A stretch of 64,000 bases of DNA from Phragmitibacter flavus (GCF_005780165.1 NZ_VAUV01000010.1:181610-245609); one strand, 5' to 3'. Counted from the stretch's first letter, positions 8,605-17,521 are shown. The notes: generated by a model not told the origin, from the sequence alone. Made by a program: numbers and translations.

Positions 8605-9462
8605 ATGAAAATTGGATTTAATTTGCTCCTCTGGACAGGTCACGTGACCGAAGATAACTTTTCCTTGTTCCCAAAACTGAAGGCCATCGGTTACGACGGC
8701 GTCGAGATTCCCATCTTCGACACCAGCGATCCCGCCCACTTCAAAAAGATCGGACAGGCGCTCAAAGACAACGGCCTCCAAGCCACAGCCGTCACCGTCT
8801 GCCCTGACGATGCCCACAACGCCATCAGTTCCGACGCTGCCAACCGTGCTGGAGCCGTCGATCACCTCAAAGCGGTCATCGAATGTGCCAACAATGCCGA
8901 CGTGCAGGTTCTCTGTGGCCCTTATTATCAGGTGCTTGGCCAGTTCAGCGGCCTTTTCCCCACCGAAGCGGAACTCGACTATGCCGCCGAAGTTCACCGC
9001 ACCATCGCTCCCATCGCTCAAGATGCCGGCGTTAAATGCGCCATCGAAGCCCTCAACCGTTTCGAATCCCATCTTCTCAATACCATGGAGCAGGCCGCCA
9101 GCTATGTGAAACGCGTCAATCATCCGAACTTCGGTTCCATGTATGACACCTTCCACGCCAACATCGAAGAAAAAGATCCCATCGGTTGCATCGACACGCT
9201 CAACGACACCGGCAAACTTTTCCACATGCACATTTCCGAAAATGATCGCGGCACCCCAGGTCGTGGACACGCCCCCTGCCGCGAAGCCATCCGGAAAGCC
9301 AAAAGCATCGGCTACAATGGCTGGCTGACCATCGAAGCCTTCGGTGGTTCTCTTCCCGACCTCGCAGCCGCCACCCGTGTCTGGCGCGATTTCTTTTCCT
9401 CCCCGGAAGAAGTTTACACCGAAGGTTACCAACTCATCCGCTCGACGCTCGACGAGGCCTAA
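8605..9462 (+). CDS. Sugar-phosphate isomerase/epimerase family TIM barrel (tagatose 3-epimerase-like)
   Basis: 285 residues of the xylose-isomerase-like TIM barrel superfamily. It shows the metal-site pattern of D-tagatose/D-psicose 3-epimerases: Glu148 in CAIEALNRFE, Asp181 in MYDTFHANIEE, His207 in KLFHMHISENDRG, and Glu244 in TIEAFGG. Family enzymes epimerise ketohexoses at C3 with Mn2+ or Mg2+. It lies 41 bp upstream of a Gfo/Idh/MocA oxidoreductase on the same strand, a common verrucomicrobial pairing for sugar or sugar-acid modification. Family is clear; the true substrate is unknown, and hydroxypyruvate isomerase is the usual alternative label. Confidence 0.85.
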   Translation: MKIGFNLLLWTGHVTEDNFSLFPKLKAIGYDGVEIPIFDTSDPAHFKKIGQALKDNGLQATAVTVCPDDAHNAISSDAANRAGAVDHLKAVIECANNADVQVLCGPYYQVLGQFSGLFPTEAELDYAAEVHRTIAPIAQDAGVKCAIEALNRFESHLLNTMEQAASYVKRVNHPNFGSMYDTFHANIEEKDPIGCIDTLNDTGKLFHMHISENDRGTPGRGHAPCREAIRKAKSIGYNGWLTIEAFGGSLPDLAAATRVWRDFFSSPEEVYTEGYQLIRSTLDEA

Positions 9463-9503
9463 GTCATCAAATCCACGCCCGCAAGATTATCCAAACGCAA
9501 ACC

Positions 9504-10847
9504 ATGACCACCCACGAACCCAACCACCACGGCCTTTACGTGCCCCAAACCCCATCGCGCCGCGATTTCCTTCGCGGTGGCATTGCCGCAGGAACCGGCC
9601 TCGCCTTTAGCGCCGCGACGCATGCCCATGCCGCCAGCGAAAGCCAGGTCAAAATCGGCCTCATCGGCTCCGGTGGTCGTGGCTCAGGTGCCGCCTCCCA
9701 GGCTCTCAGCACCGGCAACAAAAACATGGTCCTCTGGGCCATGGGCGATGCCCACAAGGACCGTCTCGACGGTGCCTACAGCAATCTCAGCAACAAATTT
9801 CCTGACTCCGTCAAGGTTCCCGATGAACGCAAATTCGTCGGCCTCGACGCTTATGAAAAAGTGCTCGCCGATTGCGACATCGTGATCCTCGCCACCCCTC
9901 CCGGATTCCGCCCCTACCATTTCGAAGCCGCCATCAATGCCGGCAAGCATGTGTTCATGGAGAAACCCGTGGCCGTCGACGCCCCCGGCGTGCGCAAAGT
10001 CATTGAGGTCGCCAAGATCGCCGATCAAAAAGGCCTCAAGGTCGTCTGCGGCCTTCAGCGCCACTATCAAAACTCCTACCTTGAATCCCTCAAGCAGGTC
10101 AAGGAAAACGATCTCATCGGCGACATCGTCGGCGGCCAGGTCTACTGGAACAGCACCGGCGTTTGGGTGAAGGATCGCCTTCCCGGCCAGACCGAACTTC
10201 AATACCAATTGCTGAACTGGTATTACTTCAACTGGCTCTGCGGCGACCACATCGCCGAACAGCACATCCACAACATCGACGTCGCCAACTGGTTCATCGG
10301 TGCCAACCCCATCAGCGCTCAAGGCATGGGTGGACGTCAGGTTCGCACGGACAAAAAATTCGGCGAAATCTTCGACCACCACTACGTCGAATTCACCTAC
10401 CCCAACGGCGTCCGCATCAACAGCCAATGCCGTCACCAGGCCGGTTGCAAAAACGAAGTTCGCGAAGAACTCGTCGGCACCAAAGGCATCCTTTATGTCG
10501 GCAGCCACGCCGTCGACCACAAAGGCAAAACCATCTGGCGCTACCGCTCCGAAGCCCCCGACCGCAAAGATCCTGATCCTTATCAGGTCGAGCACAACGT
10601 GTTGCAGGACGCCATCCTCAACAACAAACCCAAAAACGACGCCTACTACACCGCCGACAGCACCATGGCCTCCGTCCTCGGACGCATGGCCACCTACGGC
10701 GGTAAGGAAGTCAAATGGGATGCGGCGATCAATTCCAAAATCCAGCTCATGCCCGCCAAGGTCACCTGGGAAACCGAGCCACCGAGCAAGCCGAAGGAAG
10801 ACGGCAGCTACGAGATCGCCGTTCCCGGTGTCACCGTCGTGGTGTAA
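9504..10847 (+). CDS. Tat-exported Gfo/Idh/MocA-family oxidoreductase
   Basis: 447 residues. A twin-arginine signal, SRRDFLRGG followed by an Ala-rich hydrophobic stretch ending near THAHAAS, precedes the Rossmann fold (KIGLIGSGGRGSGA). The family signature EKPVAVDAPG follows at about residue 153, and the catalytic region GDHIAEQHIHNIDVANW at about residue 250. Such enzymes are NAD(P)-dependent sugar or cyclitol dehydrogenases; Tat export implies folding with bound cofactor before secretion. It is co-transcribed with the epimerase upstream and ends in a strong terminator at 10917-10954. Substrate unknown. Confidence 0.88.
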   Translation: MTTHEPNHHGLYVPQTPSRRDFLRGGIAAGTGLAFSAATHAHAASESQVKIGLIGSGGRGSGAASQALSTGNKNMVLWAMGDAHKDRLDGAYSNLSNKFPDSVKVPDERKFVGLDAYEKVLADCDIVILATPPGFRPYHFEAAINAGKHVFMEKPVAVDAPGVRKVIEVAKIADQKGLKVVCGLQRHYQNSYLESLKQVKENDLIGDIVGGQVYWNSTGVWVKDRLPGQTELQYQLLNWYYFNWLCGDHIAEQHIHNIDVANWFIGANPISAQGMGGRQVRTDKKFGEIFDHHYVEFTYPNGVRINSQCRHQAGCKNEVREELVGTKGILYVGSHAVDHKGKTIWRYRSEAPDRKDPDPYQVEHNVLQDAILNNKPKNDAYYTADSTMASVLGRMATYGGKEVKWDAAINSKIQLMPAKVTWETEPPSKPKEDGSYEIAVPGVTVVV

Positions 10848-10916
10848 TCACCGAGCAAGCAAAAACTGTGGGCCGCCTCGCACGCTGCCCTCACTCCAAG
10901 ACAAAACAAAACACAC

Positions 10917-10954
10917 CCCCGGTTCGCAGCCCACTGCGGACCGGGGCTTTTTTT
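10917..10954 (+). terminator. Rho-independent terminator
   Basis: A 13-bp stem (CCCCGGTTCGCAG against CTGCGGACCGGGG, one G-T wobble) with a 4-nt loop is followed by C and seven T. It lies 70 bp after the oxidoreductase stop and ends the epimerase-oxidoreductase transcript. Confidence 0.92.
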
Positions 10955-11051
10955 GTCTCCGAACCGCACTCCCCTTTATCGAAAACTTTCACATCTTTAA
11001 ATCCCGGCTACTAAAAACCCCAAGTCCCTCCGTTTACCTGACAGCGCCATC

Positions 11052-12161
11052 ATGTTTTTCCTCTCCAAACCGTCCTTCCTGCTTTTTCTACTCCTGCTGA
11101 GCGTTTCGATAACGTTTCCCGACCACGCCGACGCTCAGGTCCAGACCGTCAGACCCGAGGTCAAAAACGCCATCGACAAAGGCCTCACTTACCTCCTTAC
11201 CCAACAACGCCAGCAAGGCTGCTTCCTCGACGAAAACAAAGACGACCCCGTCCCCCAACACAGCGGAGCGATGACCTCCCTCGTCATCATGGCGCTCAGC
11301 AGCATCGGACACATGCCCTCCGATCCCACCCCCGAAGGCCGCGCCGTCGAACGTGCCCTGCGTTTCATGACTGACGCCATCAAGCCCACCGAAAACGGCT
11401 ATCTCGGTCAAAGCGACCGCTCCCGAATGTATGGACACGGCATCATGACCCTCATGTTCGCCGAGATGATCGGCCAAAATCAGGACAAGGAACTCGATCC
11501 CCTCCTCCGCAACCGACTCCAGAACGCCATTGACCTCATCATGCGTGCCCAAGACGTCATCAAAAGCGATTCCAACAAAGGCGGTTGGCGCTACGAACCT
11601 GGCAGCAGCGACTCCGACATCTCCGTCAGCGTCTGGCAGGTCATGGCCCTTCGTGCCGCCAACAACGCCGGACTCAAAGTCCCCAAAGAATCCATCGACA
11701 AAGCCGTCGCCTACATCAAACGCAGCTATCGCAGCGATCGCGATGCCCAAGGTTTGCCCCTCGACATGGAATCCGGATTCACCTACGAACCCAACGGCGG
11801 ACGGCGCACCTTCTCCACCACCGCCGCCGGACTCCTCTCCCTTCAGGTCTGTGCCGAATACGATGCCCCCGAGGTCATCGGCGGAGCCAACTTCCTCATG
11901 AAGAACCCTCCCGAAACCAAAGAACCCTGGTTTTATTACGGCACCTATTATTATTCCCAAAGCATGCACCAGTGCGGCGGCGAACAAGCCTCGACGGCAC
12001 GTGAGATTACTGAAAGTCTGCTCCTTCCTCTCCAGCAACCCGACGGTTCCTGGCACCCCAAAAACGGCAATGAAAAAAGCGCCGGACCCGTTTACGCCAC
12101 CGCCCTCGCCGTCCTCAGCCTTTCTATTCACCACCACTACCTGCCGATCTACCAGAAATAG
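11052..12161 (+). CDS. Exported terpene-cyclase/prenyltransferase-fold repeat protein
   Basis: 369 residues with a signal peptide (strongly hydrophobic residues 5-24, then HADAQ). The rest is an alpha-alpha toroid of the squalene-cyclase/prenyltransferase beta-subunit type. Repeats include AIDKGLTYLLTQQ, AVERALRFM, SDISVSVWQVMALRAANNAGLKVP and STTAAGLLSLQV, and the end has QQPDGSWHP. PVC genomes contain many exported members of this fold without a known activity. No DxDD or other cyclase catalytic motif is obvious, so enzymatic activity should not be assumed. It stands alone between a terminator and the next oxidoreductase gene. Confidence 0.75.
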   Translation: MFFLSKPSFLLFLLLLSVSITFPDHADAQVQTVRPEVKNAIDKGLTYLLTQQRQQGCFLDENKDDPVPQHSGAMTSLVIMALSSIGHMPSDPTPEGRAVERALRFMTDAIKPTENGYLGQSDRSRMYGHGIMTLMFAEMIGQNQDKELDPLLRNRLQNAIDLIMRAQDVIKSDSNKGGWRYEPGSSDSDISVSVWQVMALRAANNAGLKVPKESIDKAVAYIKRSYRSDRDAQGLPLDMESGFTYEPNGGRRTFSTTAAGLLSLQVCAEYDAPEVIGGANFLMKNPPETKEPWFYYGTYYYSQSMHQCGGEQASTAREITESLLLPLQQPDGSWHPKNGNEKSAGPVYATALAVLSLSIHHHYLPIYQK

Positions 12162-12181
12162 CAGGCACAAAACCAAGGACC

Positions 12182-12203
12182 GCGAAGTTTCATTTCACTT
12201 CGC
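12182..12203. repeat. Palindromic repeat, variant of the copy at 40831
   Basis: Arms GCGAAGT and ACTTCGC enclose an 8-nt spacer. The preceding bases GGACCGCGAAGTT are identical to those of the 17-bp palindrome at 40831-40847, where the loop is only TGC. It is therefore a diverged copy of the same element, located in the leader of the oxidoreductase gene at 12232. Confidence 0.5.
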
Positions 12204-12231
12204 TTCATCATCCATCAACCATCCATTTCCC

Positions 12232-13413
12232 ATGAACCGCCGCCACTTCCTCACCACCACCATTGCAAGCGCTGCCACCTTCCCACTCCACGCCGCCTCA
12301 TCCACCCCCATGACCGTCGCCGTCATTGGCGACACCAAACGCGGAGCCTACGGTCACGGACTCGACACCCTCTGGCTCGAACTTCCCCAGCAAACTCAAA
12401 TCGTCGCCGTCTCTGATCCTGATCCCGCTGGTCTCGCCAAAGCTCTTACCCGACTCAAAGTCGAACGCGGATTTGCCAGCTACCAGGAAATGCTCACCGC
12501 CATCAAACCCGACCTTGTCGCCATCGGGCCGCGCCACATCGATCAGCATCACGACATGATCCTCGCTGCCACCGCCGCCGGGGCCAAAGGCATCTACCTC
12601 GAAAAACCCTTCTGCCGGACCCTGCTCGAATCCGACGCCATCCTCGCCGCCTGCAAATCATCCAATACCAAACTCGCCCTCGCCCACCGCAACCGCTACC
12701 ACCCGGTCCTGCCCGTCATCAAAGATCTCCTCGCCAAAGACGAACTCGGCCGCATCCTTGAAATCCGCACCCGCGGCAAGGAAGACAAGCGCGGCGGCGG
12801 ACTCGACCTCTGGGTGCTCGGCTCCCACGTTCTCAACCTCGCCGTCTACTTCACCGGAGCTCCCACCGCCTGCACCGCCACCGTTTACCAAGATGGACGC
12901 CCCATCACCAAAGCCGACGTCATGGAAGGCGCTGAAGGCATCGGACCTCTCGCCGGAAGCCAAATCCATGCCCGCTTCGAAACCCATTCCGGCATCCCCA
13001 TCTTCTTTGACTCCATCATGGAAGCTGGTAGCAAAGAATCCGGCTTCGGCGTCCAGATCATCGGCACCAAGGGCATCATCGACCTGCGCATCGACGAAGA
13101 ACCTCTCGCCCATTTGCAACTTGGCCATCCCTTCGATCCTACCAAACAACCCCGCACCTGGACCCCCATCACCACCGCAGGCATCGGCAAACCCGAAACC
13201 ATCGCCAATATTCGTCAACAAGTGGGCGGCCATCATGCCCCCGCCCTCGATCTCATCGCCGCCATCAAGGAAAACCGCGACCCGCTTTGCAGCGGAAAAG
13301 AAGGCCACACCACCGTGGAAATGATCAGCGCCGTGTTTGAATCCCAACGCCAAAACAGCGCCCGCATCCCCTTCCCCCTCACCGAACGCCGCAATCCGCT
13401 CAGCCTCTTCTGA
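12232..13413 (+). CDS. Exported Gfo/Idh/MocA-family oxidoreductase
   Basis: 393 residues from ATG 12232. The frame extends upstream to 12001, but that part overlaps the previous gene and is unlike the family. The N-terminus MNRRHFLTTT plus a short hydrophobic stretch and HAASS is a Tat-type signal. A Rossmann start (VAVIGDTKRG), the YLEKPFCRTLLESD variant of the EKP signature near residue 125, and HRNRYHP in the catalytic domain are present. It is a second, diverged paralogue of the gene at 9504. The fold indicates an NAD(P)-linked dehydrogenase or an inactive relative; substrate unknown. Confidence 0.82.
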   Translation: MNRRHFLTTTIASAATFPLHAASSTPMTVAVIGDTKRGAYGHGLDTLWLELPQQTQIVAVSDPDPAGLAKALTRLKVERGFASYQEMLTAIKPDLVAIGPRHIDQHHDMILAATAAGAKGIYLEKPFCRTLLESDAILAACKSSNTKLALAHRNRYHPVLPVIKDLLAKDELGRILEIRTRGKEDKRGGGLDLWVLGSHVLNLAVYFTGAPTACTATVYQDGRPITKADVMEGAEGIGPLAGSQIHARFETHSGIPIFFDSIMEAGSKESGFGVQIIGTKGIIDLRIDEEPLAHLQLGHPFDPTKQPRTWTPITTAGIGKPETIANIRQQVGGHHAPALDLIAAIKENRDPLCSGKEGHTTVEMISAVFESQRQNSARIPFPLTERRNPLSLF

Positions 13414-13458
13414 CGTCTTGCCAAATTCCATCTTTCGGCTAAACTCCCATGTCCTCCG

Positions 13459-13787
13459 ATGCCGGCCACCTCTTCAAATTTCCCCTCGGTCAAACCGCTG
13501 CTCACGCAGGAGCAGATGGACAAGATCTTACCCTCGCGGCGTTCCATCACCTCGGAGGAGTTTCGTCGCCAGATCGAACTTCACTTGGGACGCCCCCTCT
13601 TGCCAGCCAGGAAAAAAGTCTTCTTGATTGGGCGCGAAACCTGGGTTTGCTGCTAGATCCGCAAACCATCATTCCTCTCCTCGAACGAGGTGGGCAGGGG
13701 CATGACGTAATGGGCAAATTGGACCGCGTTTCCTCAAAACCCCCATTTGCGCACCTTCATCCTTATCCTTTAGCCCTTATCCTTTAG
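13459..13787 (+). pseudogene. Small conserved-looking gene apparently broken by a frameshift in an A run
   Basis: Frame 1 from ATG 13459 gives a protein-like stretch (LLTQEQMDKILPSRR, SEEFRRQIELHLGRPLLP) up to the six-A run at 13612-13617, after which it soon stops (13656). Frame 3 becomes protein-like at the same point (SLLDWARNLGLLLDPQ, then LLERGGQGHDV) and runs to 13787. One extra A in the run would join them into a protein of about 110 residues. The causes could be a real indel, a sequencing error or slippage. The 3' end runs into the 14-bp tandem repeat. I recognise no family. Confidence 0.4.
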
Positions 13788-13802
13788 CCCTTATCCTTTA
13801 GC
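13762..13802. repeat. 14-bp direct tandem repeat, almost three units
   Basis: The unit TTATCCTTTAGCCC occurs at 13762, 13776 and 13790, the last lacking its final base. It ends 8 bp before the ATG of the PanB-like gene, so it forms that gene's leader and occupies the place of a ribosome-binding site. Confidence 0.9.
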
Positions 13803-13810
13803 CTTTCCCG

Positions 13811-14629
13811 ATGGCCCTTCGCCCACGTAAAAAATACACCGTCTACGATCTCCAGCAGCTCAAAGGCAAACGCGTCCTCACCCACATCCACGTCAAATCC
13901 CCCGAGGAAGCCGCTGCCGCCGAAGAAGCCGGGGTCGACCTGATGAGTTGCAGCTTCGACTCTCCCGAAGCCCAAGCCCGCCTCCCACAATTGGTCGCCG
14001 CCGCCCCTCACAGTTTCCTCTCTGCCGCCACTCCCCATGGCCTCGCTTCGCCCGAAGAAGCCATCCGTGTCGCCTTCCGCGCCCTCGAAGCCGGAGCCAG
14101 CTCCGTCTACTGCTCCGCCAGTCCCTTCATCATTGAAGCCATGGCCCGCGAACGCATCCCTGTCGTCGGCCACCTCGGACTCGTCCCCCGCCACGTCACC
14201 TGGACCGGCTACCGCGCCATTGGCCGCACCGTGGAAGAAGCCAAACAGCTCTACGACAACATGAAGACCCTCGAAAGCGCCGGAGCCTACGCCGCCGAAC
14301 TCGAAGTCGTCCCGCACAACCTCGCCACCTTCCTCAGTTCCCAGACAAAAATGCTGCTCATGTCCCTTGGTTCCGGCTCTGGATGTGACACCCAATTCCT
14401 CTTTTCCGACGACATCCTCGGGGATTATGAAGAACGCCCACCCCGTCACGCCAAAACCTACCGCAATTTCGCCGCCGAACACCGCCGCCTTCAGCAAGAG
14501 CGTATCGCCGCATTCAAAGAATACATTGCTGATGTCAACGAAGGCCGGTTCCCTGCGTCAGAAAATCTGATCGCCTCGGATGCCGCGTTCATCGATCAAG
14601 TGAAGCAAGTCACAATCGCTTCCACCTAG
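13811..14629 (+). CDS. Ketopantoate hydroxymethyltransferase (PanB)-like protein lacking metal ligands
   Basis: 272 residues, the PanB length. It follows PanB from residue 115 onward: PVVGHLGLVPRHV, then the AGAYAAELEVVP segment with the conserved glutamate, then GSGSGCDTQFL and PRHAKTY. However, the three places that bind Mg2+ in PanB are changed: VGDS reads SCSFDS, ADLPF reads SAATPHG, and VK(I/L)EGG reads VYCSAS. It is therefore unlikely to make ketopantoate. It may act on another substrate of the PEP-mutase-like TIM-barrel superfamily or have lost activity. No other pantothenate gene adjoins it. Automatic annotation would probably call it panB. Confidence 0.7.
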   Translation: MALRPRKKYTVYDLQQLKGKRVLTHIHVKSPEEAAAAEEAGVDLMSCSFDSPEAQARLPQLVAAAPHSFLSAATPHGLASPEEAIRVAFRALEAGASSVYCSASPFIIEAMARERIPVVGHLGLVPRHVTWTGYRAIGRTVEEAKQLYDNMKTLESAGAYAAELEVVPHNLATFLSSQTKMLLMSLGSGSGCDTQFLFSDDILGDYEERPPRHAKTYRNFAAEHRRLQQERIAAFKEYIADVNEGRFPASENLIASDAAFIDQVKQVTIAST

Positions 14630-14748
14630 ACATCAAGGAAGGGAATCTCTTCACTCAGGTTCCAACGACTTAGCAGCAGCCATTGCGAAGCTCGCAATCC
14701 GCTGCATACTATGCCCATACACTTAGTTGTTTTAGCGTCCTCCCTTCA

Positions 14749-15876
14749 ATGAAAAACCTCCTCCTCACCTTCATTTCCCTCACCGCGTTTCCCCTCCTGG
14801 CAAATCCGATTCCGGTCGAGGTGCCATCAGCCATCCCAATTGCGGAAAACGTTCCAACCGCTCTCCCGGTGGAAGTGCTTCCCCCCGCGCCTGAGCCCGT
14901 CGAAGACATTTTGCGCCTGCAAATCTTCCTCGATACCCAGCTTTTCGGACCCGGCAAACTGGACGGACGCCCGGGAGAATTCACCACCAAGGCGCTGCAA
15001 CGCTACCAACGCTCGAAGGCCATTCCCGAAACTGAACACACCGCCCACACCCTCGATCTCAGCTCGGTGGGTGAGATCTACACCACCTACACCATCCGCG
15101 AGGAAGACCTCAAATTTGTCGGCGACTACCCCAGCAAGCCTGCCGCCCAGAGCAAAAAGAAATACCTTCCCTACGCCTCCCTTCTCGAATTCCTCGAAGA
15201 ACGCTTCCACAGCTCCCCCGACCTGCTCGCCTTCATCAACCAACCGCTCAAAATGAGCACCCTCAAACCGGGCGACACGGTCAAAGTCCCCAACGTTCAG
15301 CCCTTCCTCATCGAAGAACTCTCCGTCGCGATTTATCCCGAAACCCCCGAGTTCCTCACCCGCACCCTCAAAATCGACACCCGCGAACGCATCCTGGAAC
15401 TCTTCGAAGGCGGGACCCTCCTTGCCAGCCTGCCCATCACCCCCGGCAGCGGTTATGTCGCCACCCCTCCCGGCACTTGGAAAATCGTCAACATCGTGCA
15501 GATGCCCACCTTCCGCTGGGACGACAGCGTCTTGAAATATGGCGTTCGCAGCGAGAATTATTACCAACTCCCCATGGGACCGAACAACCCGGTGGGCGTC
15601 ATGTGGATCGGCCTCAACAAACCAGGAATCGGCATCCACGGCACCAACCAACCGCAAACCATCGGCCGCGCCGCCAGCGCTGGTTGCATGCGCACCGCCA
15701 ACTGGGATGTCGTGCGACTTTCCAAAATGCTCACCAAAGGCATGACGGTGGTCATCGAAGGCCCCAAGGCGATCCCCCGCCCTGTCATTGCCACCAAAAC
15801 TCCACCCCGGACCGTCGAACCTCCAATCCAAGCCGAGGACTCCAAGAAAAAATTCAAGTGGTTCTGGCAGCGCTGA
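14749..15876 (+). CDS. L,D-transpeptidase (YkuD domain) with N-terminal peptidoglycan-binding segment
   Basis: 375 residues from ATG 14749, with a signal peptide. Residues about 45-90 look like a peptidoglycan-binding-type three-helix unit (LRLQIFLDTQLFGPGKLDG to ALQRYQRSK). The YkuD domain spans about residues 205-345, with His297 in GIHGTNQP and catalytic Cys313 in ASAGCMR. Such enzymes make 3-3 peptidoglycan cross-links or attach proteins to the wall from the periplasm. The basic C-terminal tail follows a Lys-rich patch. The frame extends upstream to 14683, but only the ATG at 14749 yields a signal peptide. Confidence 0.88.
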   Translation: MKNLLLTFISLTAFPLLANPIPVEVPSAIPIAENVPTALPVEVLPPAPEPVEDILRLQIFLDTQLFGPGKLDGRPGEFTTKALQRYQRSKAIPETEHTAHTLDLSSVGEIYTTYTIREEDLKFVGDYPSKPAAQSKKKYLPYASLLEFLEERFHSSPDLLAFINQPLKMSTLKPGDTVKVPNVQPFLIEELSVAIYPETPEFLTRTLKIDTRERILELFEGGTLLASLPITPGSGYVATPPGTWKIVNIVQMPTFRWDDSVLKYGVRSENYYQLPMGPNNPVGVMWIGLNKPGIGIHGTNQPQTIGRAASAGCMRTANWDVVRLSKMLTKGMTVVIEGPKAIPRPVIATKTPPRTVEPPIQAEDSKKKFKWFWQR

Positions 15877-15962
15877 GTCCGACCTCAACGATTTAATCGC
15901 GCTGAAACAGAAGAATCATCGCGAGCCTGTCTTGGCCTACGACGCAGTCGTCCTGGACTGCT

Positions 15963-16003
15963 GCGGCCTGCCGCCGCTGTAGGTGGGCGCAGCCTGCTGC
16001 GCC
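15963..16003. repeat. Tandem palindromes (REP-like) downstream of the L,D-transpeptidase gene
   Basis: Two adjacent hairpins share a CT loop: GCGGC-CT-GCCGC at 15963-15974, and the 8-bp perfect stem GGCGCAGC-CT-GCTGCGCC at 15986-16003. They lie between convergent genes. No T run follows, so they do not look like ordinary terminators. Confidence 0.6.
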
Positions 16004-16075
16004 GCGACGAGAGACCCTATGACCGCTATTGTTGTCGTGACCACAAACCCGCAGGCCGGTTCTGGAAAGCACCTT

Positions 16076-17365
16076 TCACAACTGGGAACGAAACAGCGCC
16101 GCGCCATGATCGCTCAGTTTTTCCAACAGCGGCCTTCTGCGCCAGTCCTCATACGTCACTTCCCTCGCACGCCCGAGATCCTCATCAAAAATCTCCCCCT
16201 CCTGCAACGCGAAGTCGCGATCCAAAATATTCAAATTCGCCTCGTCGTTGAGTCGGAAGGAACGGTTGTCGAAATTCGCTGAACCCACTGACGTCAAACA
16301 ATCGTCGATGATCATGCACTTCACATGATACATGGTCGGTTGATACTCAAAGATTCTCACACCCCGCTTCAGCAACTTGCCCCATCTCGCTCGCGAAGCC
16401 CGGCGAACCAGCCGGGAATCCTGGAAGGGACCCGGCAACAGCACATCAACCTCCACGCCACGGTCACAAGCATCAAGCAAGGTCTGCGTGGTCAAATCGT
16501 CCGGCACGAAATACGCATTGCCAATGCGGATCCGCCTTTGCGCCGCCGCAATCGACAGCAAAAACATCAGCCGCGCACTTTCACTACCTCCCTGTGGTGA
16601 ACTCTTGAAAAGCTGGCATGGCTGCTCCCCCTGTTCCTGCAACCGGGGAAAATATTTTTCACCATCAAGCACCTCTCCCTGGGTGGTCATCCAGTTGTCA
16701 TTAAACGCTGCCTGCAACTGCGCCACCACGGGACCTTCTACGCGATAGTGCGAATCCCGCCAATGATCCTCAGCATCTGCATTCCCCATCCAAAAATCAC
16801 CCACGCCCACTCCGCCCGTGAAGCCCACGACTCCATCAACCACCAGCAGCTTGCGATGGGTCCGGTAGTTGAACAATGCAAAGTTCGACATGTGATAAAT
16901 GCGCACCTCCACCCCTACCGCCTCCATCGCACGCACATCCGCTCCCTTCACACAATCACAGCCCACCCCGTCCAGCAACACATGAACGGCAACGCCTTCT
17001 CTTGCCTTGGCCGCCAGCGCCTGGGCGAAACGACGCGTCATCTCGCCCCGCCAAAACACAAAACTCTCAAAAGTTATGCTGACCTCGGCTGACTCAATGG
17101 CCTCCAGCATCGCAGGAAAAATCTCATCTCCATTCGTCAATCGCTCCACCCGATTGCCACCAACCAACGGAGGACCAAGCAACTGGCCAATCGACCTCTC
17201 AAACTGCTCGTCCTCCACTGCATAACGATGCGGCATGTGATGTTTCACCTTCTTCTCGGAAGAAACGAGATTGTTCACGATCACCGCAGCAAGCCCGGTT
17301 CCTGCCGCCGTCAGCCCAATGGTCCACAGCTGATCCGCAAGTTTGGAAGACGATTTTTTTTTCAT
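16076..17365 (-). CDS. Phospholipase-D superfamily protein, cardiolipin synthase-like
   Basis: 429 residues from ATG 17365, with one N-terminal hydrophobic helix (IGLTAAGTGLAAVIVNNLV). Two HKD active-site motifs are present: THRKLLVVDGVVGFTGG in the first half, and YHVKCMIIDDCLTSVGSANFDNRS in the second, the arrangement of ClsB/ClsC-type cardiolipin synthases. The reaction would join two phosphatidylglycerols, or PG and PE, to cardiolipin at the inner membrane. It diverges from the SDR gene, with 156 bp between them. An in-frame TTG at 17392 is a weaker start. ClsB-like phosphatidyltransferase is more likely than a nuclease. Confidence 0.8.
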   Translation of the reverse strand: MKKKSSSKLADQLWTIGLTAAGTGLAAVIVNNLVSSEKKVKHHMPHRYAVEDEQFERSIGQLLGPPLVGGNRVERLTNGDEIFPAMLEAIESAEVSITFESFVFWRGEMTRRFAQALAAKAREGVAVHVLLDGVGCDCVKGADVRAMEAVGVEVRIYHMSNFALFNYRTHRKLLVVDGVVGFTGGVGVGDFWMGNADAEDHWRDSHYRVEGPVVAQLQAAFNDNWMTTQGEVLDGEKYFPRLQEQGEQPCQLFKSSPQGGSESARLMFLLSIAAAQRRIRIGNAYFVPDDLTTQTLLDACDRGVEVDVLLPGPFQDSRLVRRASRARWGKLLKRGVRIFEYQPTMYHVKCMIIDDCLTSVGSANFDNRSFRLNDEANLNILDRDFALQEGEIFDEDLGRAREVTYEDWRRRPLLEKLSDHGAALFRSQL

Positions 17366-17521
17366 AAGGAAGTTCCCACGCCGGTTAACCAACGCGTGCT
17401 CCCAAAGAAATCGGAGGCGTGCCCCTCAATGGTTGTGATGATCCTCGCAGCCCCTCTTCGCACATCCAGAACCCGGACGCCAGGCGATGCAACAGAGCCA
17501 CTGTTTAACCCCATCCAACTC

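Noticed and set aside
12001..12231. N-terminal extension of the oxidoreductase gene at 12232
   Set aside because: Overlaps the end of the repeat-fold protein gene; the Tat signal begins at 12232.
13612..13618. Programmed -1 frameshift at AAAAAAG
   Set aside because: The reading phase is AAA AAA G, not A AAA AAG, and no downstream pseudoknot or upstream SD-like stimulator was obvious.
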